A stretch of DNA of 64,000 bases from Prosthecodimorpha staleyi (GTDB lineage: Bacteria; Pseudomonadota; Alphaproteobacteria; Rhizobiales; Ancalomicrobiaceae). This document shows positions 26,205 to 34,474 of the stretch, in pieces; within the stretch, counting starts at the first letter, position 1, and every line of letters begins with the position of its first letter. The notes under the pieces were generated by a model. That model had not been told where the DNA came from. It worked only from the letters and a program-made list of their open reading frames with translations, and did not search any database. A program made the position numbers and the translations under genes. The DNA lies in assembly GCF_018729455.1 (NCBI RefSeq), contig NZ_JAHHZF010000002.1, positions 62,001 to 126,000 on the forward strand, written 5' to 3'.

Positions 26205-26744
26205 CTAGCCGGCAGGCTGCAGCACGGTTCGCGCCACGCGGGCACGGACCGTGTTGCCGTTGAGCAGATCCAACAACACTTCGACGCGCCCTTTGGCGTC
26301 GAGGCTCAGGAGTTCGCCGACGCTGCCGGCCATCGGTCCCGCGATCAGCCGGACGCGATCACCAGGCTGGTAGCCGTAGTCGGGTTCTATGACGCCGTCA
26401 GGACGAACCGCGGCGGCAAGCGTTTCCACCAACCCGTCCGGAACCGGCGATGGGCGGTCACGGGCCATCACCAGCGACGCCACGCCGGTCGTGCCGTTGA
26501 CGGCCCGCCAGCGATCGCGGGTCACATCGAGGCTGACGAAGAGATAGCGCGGGAACAGGGCCACGCGCACGGTTTCGATCCGGCGGGCATGGCGGCGGGT
26601 CCTCTCGACCAATGGCAGGAAGGTTGCCCAGCCCTGCCGGCCCATATGCATGCATGCCAGCGATTCCCTGTTCGGCAAAGTATGAACCACGTACCAGCGA
26701 TGGCCAGCCGCACTATCTCGCAAAACCGCACCCCACAGTCTCAC
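26205..26744 (-). CDS. NusG-family specialised antiterminator (RfaH/LoaP-like)
   Basis: The 179-residue protein has the NusG N-terminal domain (HRWYVVHTLPNRESLACMHM, FLPLVERTRR, ALFPRYLFVSLD, TTGVASLVM) and a C-terminal KOW domain (GDRVRLIAGPMAGSVGELLSL). The length fits operon-specific paralogues such as RfaH, LoaP and UpxY rather than housekeeping NusG. These bind RNA polymerase and suppress pausing and termination in long surface-polysaccharide operons. It starts 18 bases after the ligase gene, so it is inside the operon rather than ahead of it. The start (GTG 26744, or an in-frame TTG nearby) has no clear ribosome-binding site. Confidence 0.88.
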   Translation of the reverse strand: MRLWGAVLRDSAAGHRWYVVHTLPNRESLACMHMGRQGWATFLPLVERTRRHARRIETVRVALFPRYLFVSLDVTRDRWRAVNGTTGVASLVMARDRPSPVPDGLVETLAAAVRPDGVIEPDYGYQPGDRVRLIAGPMAGSVGELLSLDAKGRVEVLLDLLNGNTVRARVARTVLQPAG

Positions 26745-26762
26745 AAATTCTATGCATTTCGA

Positions 26763-28253
26763 CTATTTTCCTGGCACATCGCTTTTGTTTTTACTTTCCG
26801 TACCGCATGAGGACTCTCCACGACCGAGCGCGACGACGCTCGCCATAGCCAGGATCGAGGCCGCATACATGGCGACGCCATGAATCTGGATGGAGAAATC
26901 AACACCGGCGTGGGTGGCGACCAGGACCAGCGCACCGAGACCCGTGGCGACCAGATGCCTTTGCCGGTGACGCCAGCCGACCCCTCGACGAAACATCGAA
27001 ACCAGTCGCCAGAGCACGAGCAGGAGGATCGCCAGGAACGACACCCCCAAGCCGAGCGTCGCCTCCAGATAGCTGTTGTGCGCCCGGTCCCAGACCCCCT
27101 CGATACCGGCGCAGGCGACATCGCGGTAGAGCGGGAAGATGTCCGCAAAGGTCCCGAAGCCGGTGCCGAAGAGCCAATTGTCGCCGACCGCCGACAAGGT
27201 GGACCAGTATGTGCAGAAGCGACTGTCGTCGGCGCCATGCTCGTTCAACCGTTGCAGGGCCAGCCCGCCGAACAGAATGAAGCCTGTCACGATCGAACCG
27301 TAGCCGACGATCGACCGCCAATTCGGGCCAACATCCCTGTTTTGGGTCCGCACTCCCATGACGGCGAAGACGACCAGAAAGCCGATCGCGGTGGCGATCA
27401 GGCCGCCACGCGATGCGCTCAGGAACAAGGCGACCAGACTGAGCATCGCCGCACAGGCAGCCCGCAGCGTGTCCGCCACGGCATCATCCCCGCGCCATTG
27501 GAACGAGCAGGTCCGCTCGGCGAGATCGCCCCAGTCCAGTTTGCGCGTCGTGCCCAGGAACTGCCCGAACCATATCAGCGCAACGAGACCCAGAAAGGTC
27601 GCCGCACTGTTGCGGTTGACGAAGGTCGCCGTCAGCGAACCCAGATAGGTCCATTTCTCGAAGATCAGGATCGTGTTCGGCACGAGCAGAAACTGAGCCA
27701 AGCCGAATACAACGACCGAAAGACCGAAGACCCTCAGAAATCGGGCCAAGCGAAACGCCGCGCGATCACTGCCGAACACGATGAGCGCAGCCACGAAAGA
27801 CAGGATCGGCGCGACAAGCGGGACGAGGCTCCAGGCCGTCGCCTCGGAATTGATGGAAATGGTCGGCCTGACCACTCCGAAGTCCTGGGACAGGCGGTTC
27901 CCGGCCGGATCGACTGCCAGCAGACTCTGTGCCGGGATGCGCTGCAGTACCAGCAGTCCGACCAATACGGCGGCAACCAGCGCGGCGTCGAGGAGCAGGC
28001 GCCCGACGGCCGGATTCGATACCGGTCGGCCAAGCGAAAGAACCAGGATCAGGCAGGTGCAGAGCGCCGACAGGCCGAGCGGTACCGTATGGACGGCTCC
28101 GAACGGCATCACGGCCAGGATGACGGACGCGAAGAAGAGCCACTCGAGCAACCGCTGGCCGGCCGCGACCGCGGGCGCAGCAGCCGGCCTCGGACCGGCC
28201 TGCGCAGCGGCGACACAGCGGGCTCCTGCGGAAGCCGGAACGGGCCGCGTCAC
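26763..28253 (-). CDS. O-antigen ligase-like membrane protein (Wzy_C domain)
   Basis: The GTG at 28253 has AGGAGG five bases upstream and overlaps the preceding stop by four bases (GTGA). The 496-residue product has about 12 membrane helices. The Wzy_C hallmarks are present: GLVALIWFGQFLGTT region, LFLSASRGGLIATAIGF, and the periplasmic loop GTGFGTFADIFPLYRDV followed by WDRAHNSYLEATLGLGV, which contains the conserved H-N. It polymerises or ligates undecaprenyl-linked glycan. It lies beside the kinase and export genes, so it may be the main polymerase, with 15845 as the second. The longer open frame upstream is a shadow. Confidence 0.9.
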   Translation of the reverse strand: MTRPVPASAGARCVAAAQAGPRPAAAPAVAAGQRLLEWLFFASVILAVMPFGAVHTVPLGLSALCTCLILVLSLGRPVSNPAVGRLLLDAALVAAVLVGLLVLQRIPAQSLLAVDPAGNRLSQDFGVVRPTISINSEATAWSLVPLVAPILSFVAALIVFGSDRAAFRLARFLRVFGLSVVVFGLAQFLLVPNTILIFEKWTYLGSLTATFVNRNSAATFLGLVALIWFGQFLGTTRKLDWGDLAERTCSFQWRGDDAVADTLRAACAAMLSLVALFLSASRGGLIATAIGFLVVFAVMGVRTQNRDVGPNWRSIVGYGSIVTGFILFGGLALQRLNEHGADDSRFCTYWSTLSAVGDNWLFGTGFGTFADIFPLYRDVACAGIEGVWDRAHNSYLEATLGLGVSFLAILLLVLWRLVSMFRRGVGWRHRQRHLVATGLGALVLVATHAGVDFSIQIHGVAMYAASILAMASVVALGRGESSCGTESKNKSDVPGK

Positions 28254-29035
28254 GGACGCCTCCTGCCGACGCCGGGCGGGTCGAGGAACGGAACGGTTTC
28301 GGCCGGCTGCCGGGGCTGGCCGATGTCCAGACCAACCCGGTCCGCGGCGGCATAATGACGGCGGCGCTCGCGGGCGGTCATGCTTCCGAGGCGATCGAGA
28401 TAGAAATTCCTGAACAGGCCGGGCCAGCGTTGCACGACGGCGACCACGCCCGCCGGGTTCGTGCCGAACTCGACCAGGAGAGCGAAATCCCTGCGCGCCG
28501 GTTCCCGGAAGGCCTCGACCCCACGCGCGGCAAGATCCGCGTAGAAGGGCAACCGGCCGCGCAGGACCCAGCCCTCGAAGGGTGCCAGCCGGTCGGCATG
28601 GGCGAAGGAGGCCGACACGGCCGGGGTCAGGCCTCCGTCCGCGATCTCCACCATGGCCAGACGCAGCCAGGCATTGCCGTCCGTCGGCACGCAGGCGATC
28701 AGCCGCCGGGTCTGGTCGAGGACCGCGGCCCGGGCCGCATCGACCCGCTCCAGATCGTCGCCCGTGACGGCGAGATCGAGCCGCGCCAGAGCAATGGACA
28801 CGCGGGCGCGCCGGATCCGCGCATCGCAGATGCCGTCCAACCGCGCCTCGGGATAGGTGGCGTCGAACCGGTCCAGATAGGCCTGGTCGATCGCGGCGCC
28901 ACCCTCGATCCGCGCTGCCAGATCGAGTTCGGGCGTGGCGCGCAGCGTCTTGACGAGCATGTCGCTCGCCTGCCACGCCACCGCACCGGCAACCCACAAG
29001 GCAATCATCTTACCGAGCAGGACGGAACCAGACAT
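28250..29035 (-). CDS. Small membrane-anchored protein of unknown function in the polysaccharide operon
   Basis: The ATG at 29035 overlaps the kinase stop (TGATG), so the product has 261 residues. It has one N-terminal membrane segment or uncleaved signal (VLLGKMIALWVAGAVAWQ). The remainder is mostly Ala/Arg-rich helices, with pieces such as WLRLAMVEIADGG that recall TPR-like packing (about 110-150). No family is recognised. Position between the tyrosine kinase and the ligase, with overlaps on both sides, argues that it belongs to the polymerisation/export machine, perhaps as a periplasmic helical scaffold (inference). Confidence 0.7.
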   Translation of the reverse strand: MSGSVLLGKMIALWVAGAVAWQASDMLVKTLRATPELDLAARIEGGAAIDQAYLDRFDATYPEARLDGICDARIRRARVSIALARLDLAVTGDDLERVDAARAAVLDQTRRLIACVPTDGNAWLRLAMVEIADGGLTPAVSASFAHADRLAPFEGWVLRGRLPFYADLAARGVEAFREPARRDFALLVEFGTNPAGVVAVVQRWPGLFRNFYLDRLGSMTARERRRHYAAADRVGLDIGQPRQPAETVPFLDPPGVGRRRP

Positions 29036-31341
29036 CAACGGTCACGATAGTATTTTTTGTATTTTCCATAATAATAATCACGCGATCCGTAATCCTCATA
29101 GAGTCGGACGCCCGCCAAATTTGCCTTGTTGAGGACGACACCGAGCGTCTTCTCATAGACGGACTGTTCGTGCTCGAGCGTCGAACGGACGACATGACGC
29201 GCCGTTCGTCCCCATTCGACGACGAATACGAAGGCATCGAACAGTCTCGCGGCGGCGCGCACGTCCACGATCGGCCCGACCGGCGGCAGGTCGACGAAGA
29301 TATAGTCGTAGTCCTGGCCGGCATCCTGCAGCAGCGCCTGCATGGCGGCGGACGAGATCAGCTCGCCGGTATGCGAGAGATTGCGCCGTCCGACCGCCGG
29401 CAACAGGTCGAGGCCGGTCTCACCCTCGCGCAGCAGCAACTCCCGAAACGGCACTCCGTCCATCAGCACCTCGACCAGGCCCCGGGCGGCATCAGGTGCC
29501 GTCGCCCTGGACAATCCGGGATTGCGCAAGTCGGCATCGATCACCAGGGTATGGGCGCCCAGATGCGCCACCAAGGAGGCGAGGTTCTTGGCGATCGTGG
29601 ACTTGCCTTCGTTCGGCAGCACCGAGACGAGCCCGATGATCTTCGGTCGATGACTTCCAAGCGTGATGTCGGCGGCAACCTTGGCGGAGCGCAGGACTTC
29701 AGCAAATCCCGACAGCGGCGAGCCGACCGAGTAGCGCATCACGCCTTGGGATATGACAGGCGGGTACGGACCCGACGCTGCGCCCATGGAAACCGGATGC
29801 ATGCTGCGCAGTTGCGAAGCGCTGACCGCCGGCAGGAAGCCCAAGAACTCAAGGCCGAGTTCGTCGCGGACCTGTCGTCCCGTTCGAAAGACACGGTCGC
29901 GAAACTCGCGGACCGCACCGATGCCGAAGCCGAGCCCGAGACCCAGGATGGTCACGAAGGCAACGACGAGACTCTTCTTCGGATGGGACGGCGCCAGAGG
30001 CCGCGACGCCGCCGTGATCACGCGCGCCTCGGTGATCGGGAAGGATTGCTTCTGGACCGCCTCCTGATATCGCAGCAGGAAGGTCTGGTAGAGGTTCTTG
30101 TAGGTGTCGGCTTCGCGCTCCAGTTCGCGCAGCCCGACCAGTGTCTCGTTGGTCCCGGCATTCACGCCGACCAGACTGGACAGGTTTTCCTCCAGCGCCT
30201 TTTCGCGCGATCTGGAAATCTCCTGTTCGCTCTTGTAGCTCTCTGCAATGCGACCGAGTTCATCGAAGATCAGCCGCTCGTATTCGCGCATCTCCGCGCG
30301 CAGGGAGATGACCTGGATGTGACTGCGCCCCAACCGGGCCGAGAGTTCGGCCTCCGTCTTCGACGCCTTCAGGTATTTGTTGCGCAGATCGATGATGACA
30401 GGATTGCCAAGGGCCTCCGACACGGCGGCATCGGCCTGGCCGGAATCGATGATCGACTTGATCCTTTGATACCGGGCCTCGGCGCGCGCGGTGTCACCGC
30501 GGGCAATCACCAATTGACTGTTCAACTCGCTGAGCTGCTGTTCGCCGACCAATTGCCCGGACGCGCCCGATTTCACCAGCCCGTTGTCGGACTTGAAGCG
30601 CTGCACCGCCATGTCGGTCTCCAGCGCCCGGGTCTTCAGCTCCTGGATGCGGGCGAACAGCCATTCGGTGGCGCGTCGTGTCGCGTCGAACTTGGATTCC
30701 AGCTGATCATCGAGATAGGCGTCGGCGAAGGCGCGCGAGATTTCCGCCGCGCGGGACGCCTCAGGCCAGGAAAACTCGATGGAGAGCACATAGGTCCGGG
30801 CGACGCGCTTGACCGTCAGGTTGCCGGCCAAGGTCGAGATCAGCTGGCGTTCCTTGGCAAAGCGCGCCTCGGCATCGCTCCGGGCTTCGGAACCGAACCA
30901 ACGCCGCACGTCCAACGCCTGCCGGACCGCCCCGATCATGGAGCCGAACAGAGAGCCGGTGGCCCGCTGGAAGCCCGGATCGTCGGCGAGCCCGGCCTTG
31001 GCGATGACCGCCGCAATGATCCGCTCGGACTTCAGGACCTCGACCTGACTGTCGATCGCGCCGGTATCGAACTGCAATTCGGCGATCGAAGCCGTCGGAT
31101 CGGGATCATTGCCCTTGCGGCCGTCGATCAGGAGCAAAGTCGACGCCGAATACCACGGCACCGCCGTCAGCGCATGGCCCATCCCGATGATCGCGCCCAG
31201 AAGTCCGAAGAACAGAATGATCCTGTATTGTCGGCGGACCGCCGCCAACACCTGGTCGACCTGCAGCATCGCGCCGGCCGGCTGGTGCAAGTCCTCGGGC
31301 ATCCCCGGAGGCGCAATACTGGATCCGACAGGCTTCAACAT
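29035..31341 (-). CDS. Wzc/ExoP-like chain-length determinant and tyrosine autokinase
   Basis: In this 768-residue protein, residues about 40-60 form the first membrane helix (IILFFGLLGAIIGMGHAL). A Wzz periplasmic domain with long coiled coils and a GNVR-type region follows, then a second helix near 455-475 (KKSLVVAFVTILGLGLGFGIG). The cytosolic BY-kinase has Walker A LPNEGKSTIAKNLASL, Walker A' LVIDADLRNPG and Walker B YIFVDLPPVGPI. The C-terminus is a tyrosine cluster with eight Tyr in the last 21 residues. Autophosphorylation of that tail controls polymer length and export with Wza. Site GAGGTGAG precedes the ATG. Confidence 0.95.
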   Translation of the reverse strand: MLKPVGSSIAPPGMPEDLHQPAGAMLQVDQVLAAVRRQYRIILFFGLLGAIIGMGHALTAVPWYSASTLLLIDGRKGNDPDPTASIAELQFDTGAIDSQVEVLKSERIIAAVIAKAGLADDPGFQRATGSLFGSMIGAVRQALDVRRWFGSEARSDAEARFAKERQLISTLAGNLTVKRVARTYVLSIEFSWPEASRAAEISRAFADAYLDDQLESKFDATRRATEWLFARIQELKTRALETDMAVQRFKSDNGLVKSGASGQLVGEQQLSELNSQLVIARGDTARAEARYQRIKSIIDSGQADAAVSEALGNPVIIDLRNKYLKASKTEAELSARLGRSHIQVISLRAEMREYERLIFDELGRIAESYKSEQEISRSREKALEENLSSLVGVNAGTNETLVGLRELEREADTYKNLYQTFLLRYQEAVQKQSFPITEARVITAASRPLAPSHPKKSLVVAFVTILGLGLGFGIGAVREFRDRVFRTGRQVRDELGLEFLGFLPAVSASQLRSMHPVSMGAASGPYPPVISQGVMRYSVGSPLSGFAEVLRSAKVAADITLGSHRPKIIGLVSVLPNEGKSTIAKNLASLVAHLGAHTLVIDADLRNPGLSRATAPDAARGLVEVLMDGVPFRELLLREGETGLDLLPAVGRRNLSHTGELISSAAMQALLQDAGQDYDYIFVDLPPVGPIVDVRAAARLFDAFVFVVEWGRTARHVVRSTLEHEQSVYEKTLGVVLNKANLAGVRLYEDYGSRDYYYGKYKKYYRDR

Positions 31342-31398
31342 TCGGAACTCACCTCGTCAGCCTGCCAATACGACGACAGACAGCGCAACTGACATCGA

Positions 31399-32049
31399 TC
31401 AGCGGGTCGGGCTGACCGAAAGGGCGTCGGAAGCGATGGAACCGCCTGCGAGCGAAGCGCTCGTGCTGGGCGTGGCCGTTGTGCTGCCCTCGGAGACGTC
31501 GGCAGCCGTTCGGTTGCTTCCCGAGCCGCCGTCAGTGCCGGCGCTGTTGCCGCCCTCTCCGGTCGCGCCACCGACCCCGCCGCCAGCCGAGATCGAGGCA
31601 GAATCGACGCCGCCGGCGGCGGACAGAAAGGCCGCCATGAACTGACCGTCGGCAACCTGCCCCATCACGGCCTGCAGCTTGACGGCCAGATCCGGGCGGT
31701 TGCGCACGCAGGCCTGAACGGCCTGCGAACTGCCGGCGCCGAGGGCGGCCTTCTGGCTCGGGCTCGCGCTTTTGGCCAGGCTCGCCATCGCTTCGGCCGC
31801 CGTCACGTCGCTGGTCAGGATGGAGCGCACCGCCAGGGTCAAGGCGCGGCCGCCTTCGGGATACTGCGCAAGAAGCGCCTCCGGACTCGACACGAAGTCC
31901 TGGATCGCCGCTTCCGGGGCGCGGGCCGAACCGCTCACGCAGGCATTGCCGCCAGCCGCACCCGCCGACTGTGCCTGCGCCTCGCCCCCCGAGACCGACA
32001 GACCGGCAATGCCGATCGCGAGCGCGCACGTGATCAAAGACTTCAACAT
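31399..32049 (-). CDS. Small secreted Ser/Ala/Gly-rich protein of unknown function
   Basis: The 216-residue protein has a good site (GGGAGA five bases before the ATG) and a signal peptide ending near EAQA. Residues 35-140 form a helical domain with two Cys (NACVSGS and VQACVRNR), likely disulphide-linked. A tail rich in Gly, Ser and Thr of about 75 residues follows. It lies between the Wza-like and Wzc-like genes, so a role in export or surface retention of the polymer is plausible. I recognise no named family, although similar small secreted proteins occur in Rhizobiales polysaccharide loci as far as I recall. Confidence 0.75.
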   Translation of the reverse strand: MLKSLITCALAIGIAGLSVSGGEAQAQSAGAAGGNACVSGSARAPEAAIQDFVSSPEALLAQYPEGGRALTLAVRSILTSDVTAAEAMASLAKSASPSQKAALGAGSSQAVQACVRNRPDLAVKLQAVMGQVADGQFMAAFLSAAGGVDSASISAGGGVGGATGEGGNSAGTDGGSGSNRTAADVSEGSTTATPSTSASLAGGSIASDALSVSPTR

Positions 32050-32121
32050 CGCAATCTCCCAAATACCGACCGGTCAGGCAGCACTCCTGGACTGCAAATC
32101 CTCAACTGCACCCTGATCGTG

Positions 32122-33339
32122 TCACTTGCTGAGCGTTTTCACGGAGTGCCTGACCGAAACAGCGTCGGTTCCGACCTTCGCCGCTCCGCCCGTCACGCCC
32201 GTCACAAACGTAATGAACTTCATCACCTCAATCTGATCGGCATTCGATACATAAACGATGTCACCATCCCGGATCGGAAACTTCTGCGCAGCGAAGAATG
32301 AAGACGGATCGCGGAAATTCGTCCGATAGACCGTCGGAATCTTTTTCTGCGCCACGTCAAAGGGTGTCAGATCGACCTTCATTTTCTCCAGCGCCGCGCG
32401 ATCTTCCGCGCGGTAGACGAAGACCTGACCCGGATCCGCACGATCATCCATCAGACCGCCGGCTTTGCCGACCGCGTCGGACAGATTCACGCGCTCCTGC
32501 TCGAACTTGAACTGGCCGCTCAGTCCGGTGGCGCCGAAGGCAAGGAAGGCGCGCTGTTCGCGATAGACGTAGATCGTATCGCCTGGCACGGCATAGATGT
32601 TCTCGGAAGGCTTTTCGATGAGGGAATTGAAGTAGACCGTCGCTCTCTTGCCGCGCCTCTGCAGAGTTACATAGGTCTCGTAACCCGGATGCACGATACC
32701 GCTGGCCTTGGCGATCACGTCGAGGATGCGGTCGCCGCCGGCATTGAGCGTCAGTTTCTTGGACGCCCCCACGTCACCCACCACGGTGACTTCGTTCGAA
32801 TTCTGGCTGACCAAGGCCACGACCGCCTGAGGTTCGATCGCTCGATTGGAGAGCTTCTGCTCGATCTCGCGCTGAACGTCCGCGAGCGTCCGCCCCACGA
32901 CCTTGACCTGGCCGGCATAGGGGACCGCGATCGACCCGGCCTTGTCCACGGTCTGCTGCGGAAGCGTCACGAAGTTGCCGGGGCGGGCGCCGGCGTCGTT
33001 CGGAACGAACAGGCCACCGGACGACGATTCGAAGATCGACACCTGAATGGCATCGCCGACGCCGATCTGAAGGGAGGGCGACGGTCCGCGACCGACGCCG
33101 AAGCTGCCCCGCAGCGACCCCGGCCCCGGATCGGTCAGATAGTCGAGAATGTCAGAACCGATATCGACCAGGGCATATTTGAGAGCAACCGGCTCGGCGC
33201 TCCTGACGCTCGTGGCGGCACCGCCGTCGATAGCGCCGTCGCCCGGCCCGGCCGCAGGCAACATGCTGCAGCCGAGCAGGCCGCCCACCATGACGGCGAC
33301 CGAGGCCCCGCGCAGAAACAGGCTCGTCGCAAGAGTCAT
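32122..33339 (-). CDS. Wza-like polysaccharide export lipoprotein
   Basis: ATG at 33339 with GGAGA nine bases upstream. The 405-residue protein has a lipobox VGGLLGC, so Cys about 24 would be lipidated. The Poly_export domain (IGVGDAIQVSIFESSSGGLF...GSIAVPYAGQVKVVGRTLADVQREIEQKL) is followed by two SLBB-type domains (EVTVVGDVGASKKLTLNAGGDRILDVIAKASG; DTIYVYREQRAFLAFGATG) and a C-terminal region FPIRDGDIVYVSNADQ. It forms the outer-membrane export channel and pairs with the Wzc-like kinase. It is the first gene after the AT-rich 33340-33637 region, so it probably heads its own transcript. Confidence 0.94.
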   Translation of the reverse strand: MTLATSLFLRGASVAVMVGGLLGCSMLPAAGPGDGAIDGGAATSVRSAEPVALKYALVDIGSDILDYLTDPGPGSLRGSFGVGRGPSPSLQIGVGDAIQVSIFESSSGGLFVPNDAGARPGNFVTLPQQTVDKAGSIAVPYAGQVKVVGRTLADVQREIEQKLSNRAIEPQAVVALVSQNSNEVTVVGDVGASKKLTLNAGGDRILDVIAKASGIVHPGYETYVTLQRRGKRATVYFNSLIEKPSENIYAVPGDTIYVYREQRAFLAFGATGLSGQFKFEQERVNLSDAVGKAGGLMDDRADPGQVFVYRAEDRAALEKMKVDLTPFDVAQKKIPTVYRTNFRDPSSFFAAQKFPIRDGDIVYVSNADQIEVMKFITFVTGVTGGAAKVGTDAVSVRHSVKTLSK

Positions 33340-33637
33340 CGGCAATATTCTCCAATACCAGTTTGCGCCATCCTACCAGCAGACAAATGATTTCTCAAAT
33401 GTAATGCCTCCGCGTCGATGCTTGAATCTCTGTAAAGTTGCCCATAAGGCACACACGATTCAATACAGAATCATGAATTTGATTTCAGATCGATGATTGA
33501 CATAATGATTCTTCATATTTATATTTCACACGCATTCAACAATACTGATATTCACATTCGACTCGGATGCCAATACGGGGATTGATCAAGAGCCCAGGGC
33601 ACCGCCCGTTCGGGCTTCGATCGTTTCGACGGAGGCC
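33340..33637. promoter_or_regulatory. AT-rich control region ahead of the export operon
   Basis: About 300 bp with no gene and much lower GC than its surroundings (for example 33440-33560). It separates the phosphatase gene from the Wza-like gene and should carry the minus-strand promoter of the export operon. AT-rich islands before exopolysaccharide genes are common MucR/Ros or H-NS-like targets in this order (inference). I could not fix a -35/-10 pair. Confidence 0.55.
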
Positions 33638-34474
33638 TCAGTCCACGACGCAGACCCCCGACGGGTCTATTCGGATGGCGGTCAGCCTGTTGGTAATGAA
33701 GGCTCCGGTATCGATGTTGATGCGATTGTGAAGCATGTCCGGACAGGGAACCGGGGTATGCCCATGGACAACGATGGAGCCGAAGTCATCATCGCAACCG
33801 AGAAACTCGCCCCGAATCCAGTACAGGTCGTCTTCAACCTGATTTTCGATTTCGATTCCCGGTCTCATGCCGGCATGGACGAAGAGATACTCGCCGATCC
33901 GGCAATGGGAGCGGGTCTCCGATAGGAACTTCTTGTGATCGGCCGGAATCGCGCGCCAGGCTGCATCCCACATGTCGGCCGGCTCCCGGTCCCGGACGGC
34001 TATGCCATAGGATTGAAGTGTCGACAGGCCGCCGAGCGTCGCCCAACCCTCCAATGGCGCCCGCCGCGCCAGATAGGACAGCATGACCTGCTCGTGATTG
34101 CCGCGCACGAAGACGGCAGCGGTCCGCGACGCGCGCTCGATCAGCGTTTCGATGACGGCTGCGGACGCGGGCCCGCGATCGACATAGTCGCCGAGGAAGA
34201 CCTCCGTCTTCTCGCCGATGTGGGACCGTGCCGCATAGTCCCGGTCGATCCGATCGAGCGTGGATCGGAGCAGATCGGCGCGACCGTGAATGTCGCCGAC
34301 GGCGTAGAGGACCCGCCCCGCCGGCGCTGACGGATAGACGATCGGACGGTGGATCAGCTTCTTGAACGCTGCTGCCAACACGGTCGCCACCTCCTTGCTT
34401 CGACGCGTCTCTATCGGGGTCTCGTCCCTTGGGCGCGCTTGCGCCCCGGATCCGAGGCCCCTTTCAGTAGGCAT
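33638..34474 (-). CDS. Calcineurin-type metallophosphoesterase (PPP family)
   Basis: The 278-residue protein has all PPP motifs: GDIHGRADLL (about 58-67), GDYVDRGP (about 94-101), RGNHEQVMLSYL (about 122-133), VHAGMRPG and HGHTPVP. These residues bind two metal ions. The family includes bacterial Ser/Thr phosphatases and Ap4A hydrolase-like enzymes. Its start overlaps the stop of the priming glycosyltransferase by 11 bases, so it is in the polysaccharide operon. A role in countering a kinase or clearing a nucleotide is possible. The first 30 residues are disordered; a GTG start at the KEVATVLAAA segment is an alternative. Confidence 0.9.
   Translation of the reverse strand: MPTERGLGSGAQARPRDETPIETRRSKEVATVLAAAFKKLIHRPIVYPSAPAGRVLYAVGDIHGRADLLRSTLDRIDRDYAARSHIGEKTEVFLGDYVDRGPASAAVIETLIERASRTAAVFVRGNHEQVMLSYLARRAPLEGWATLGGLSTLQSYGIAVRDREPADMWDAAWRAIPADHKKFLSETRSHCRIGEYLFVHAGMRPGIEIENQVEDDLYWIRGEFLGCDDDFGSIVVHGHTPVPCPDMLHNRINIDTGAFITNRLTAIRIDPSGVCVVD

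Noticed and set aside
26763-28997. 744-codon version of the O-antigen ligase-like gene
   Set aside because: The extra N-terminal part is a shadow of the gene at 28250-29035. The GTG at 28253 with AGGAGG and the hydrophobic helices mark the true start.
29170-31392. Plus-strand open frame of 740 codons
   Set aside because: It is antisense to the clearly recognised tyrosine kinase gene; its Gln/Arg/Asp-rich translation has no domains.
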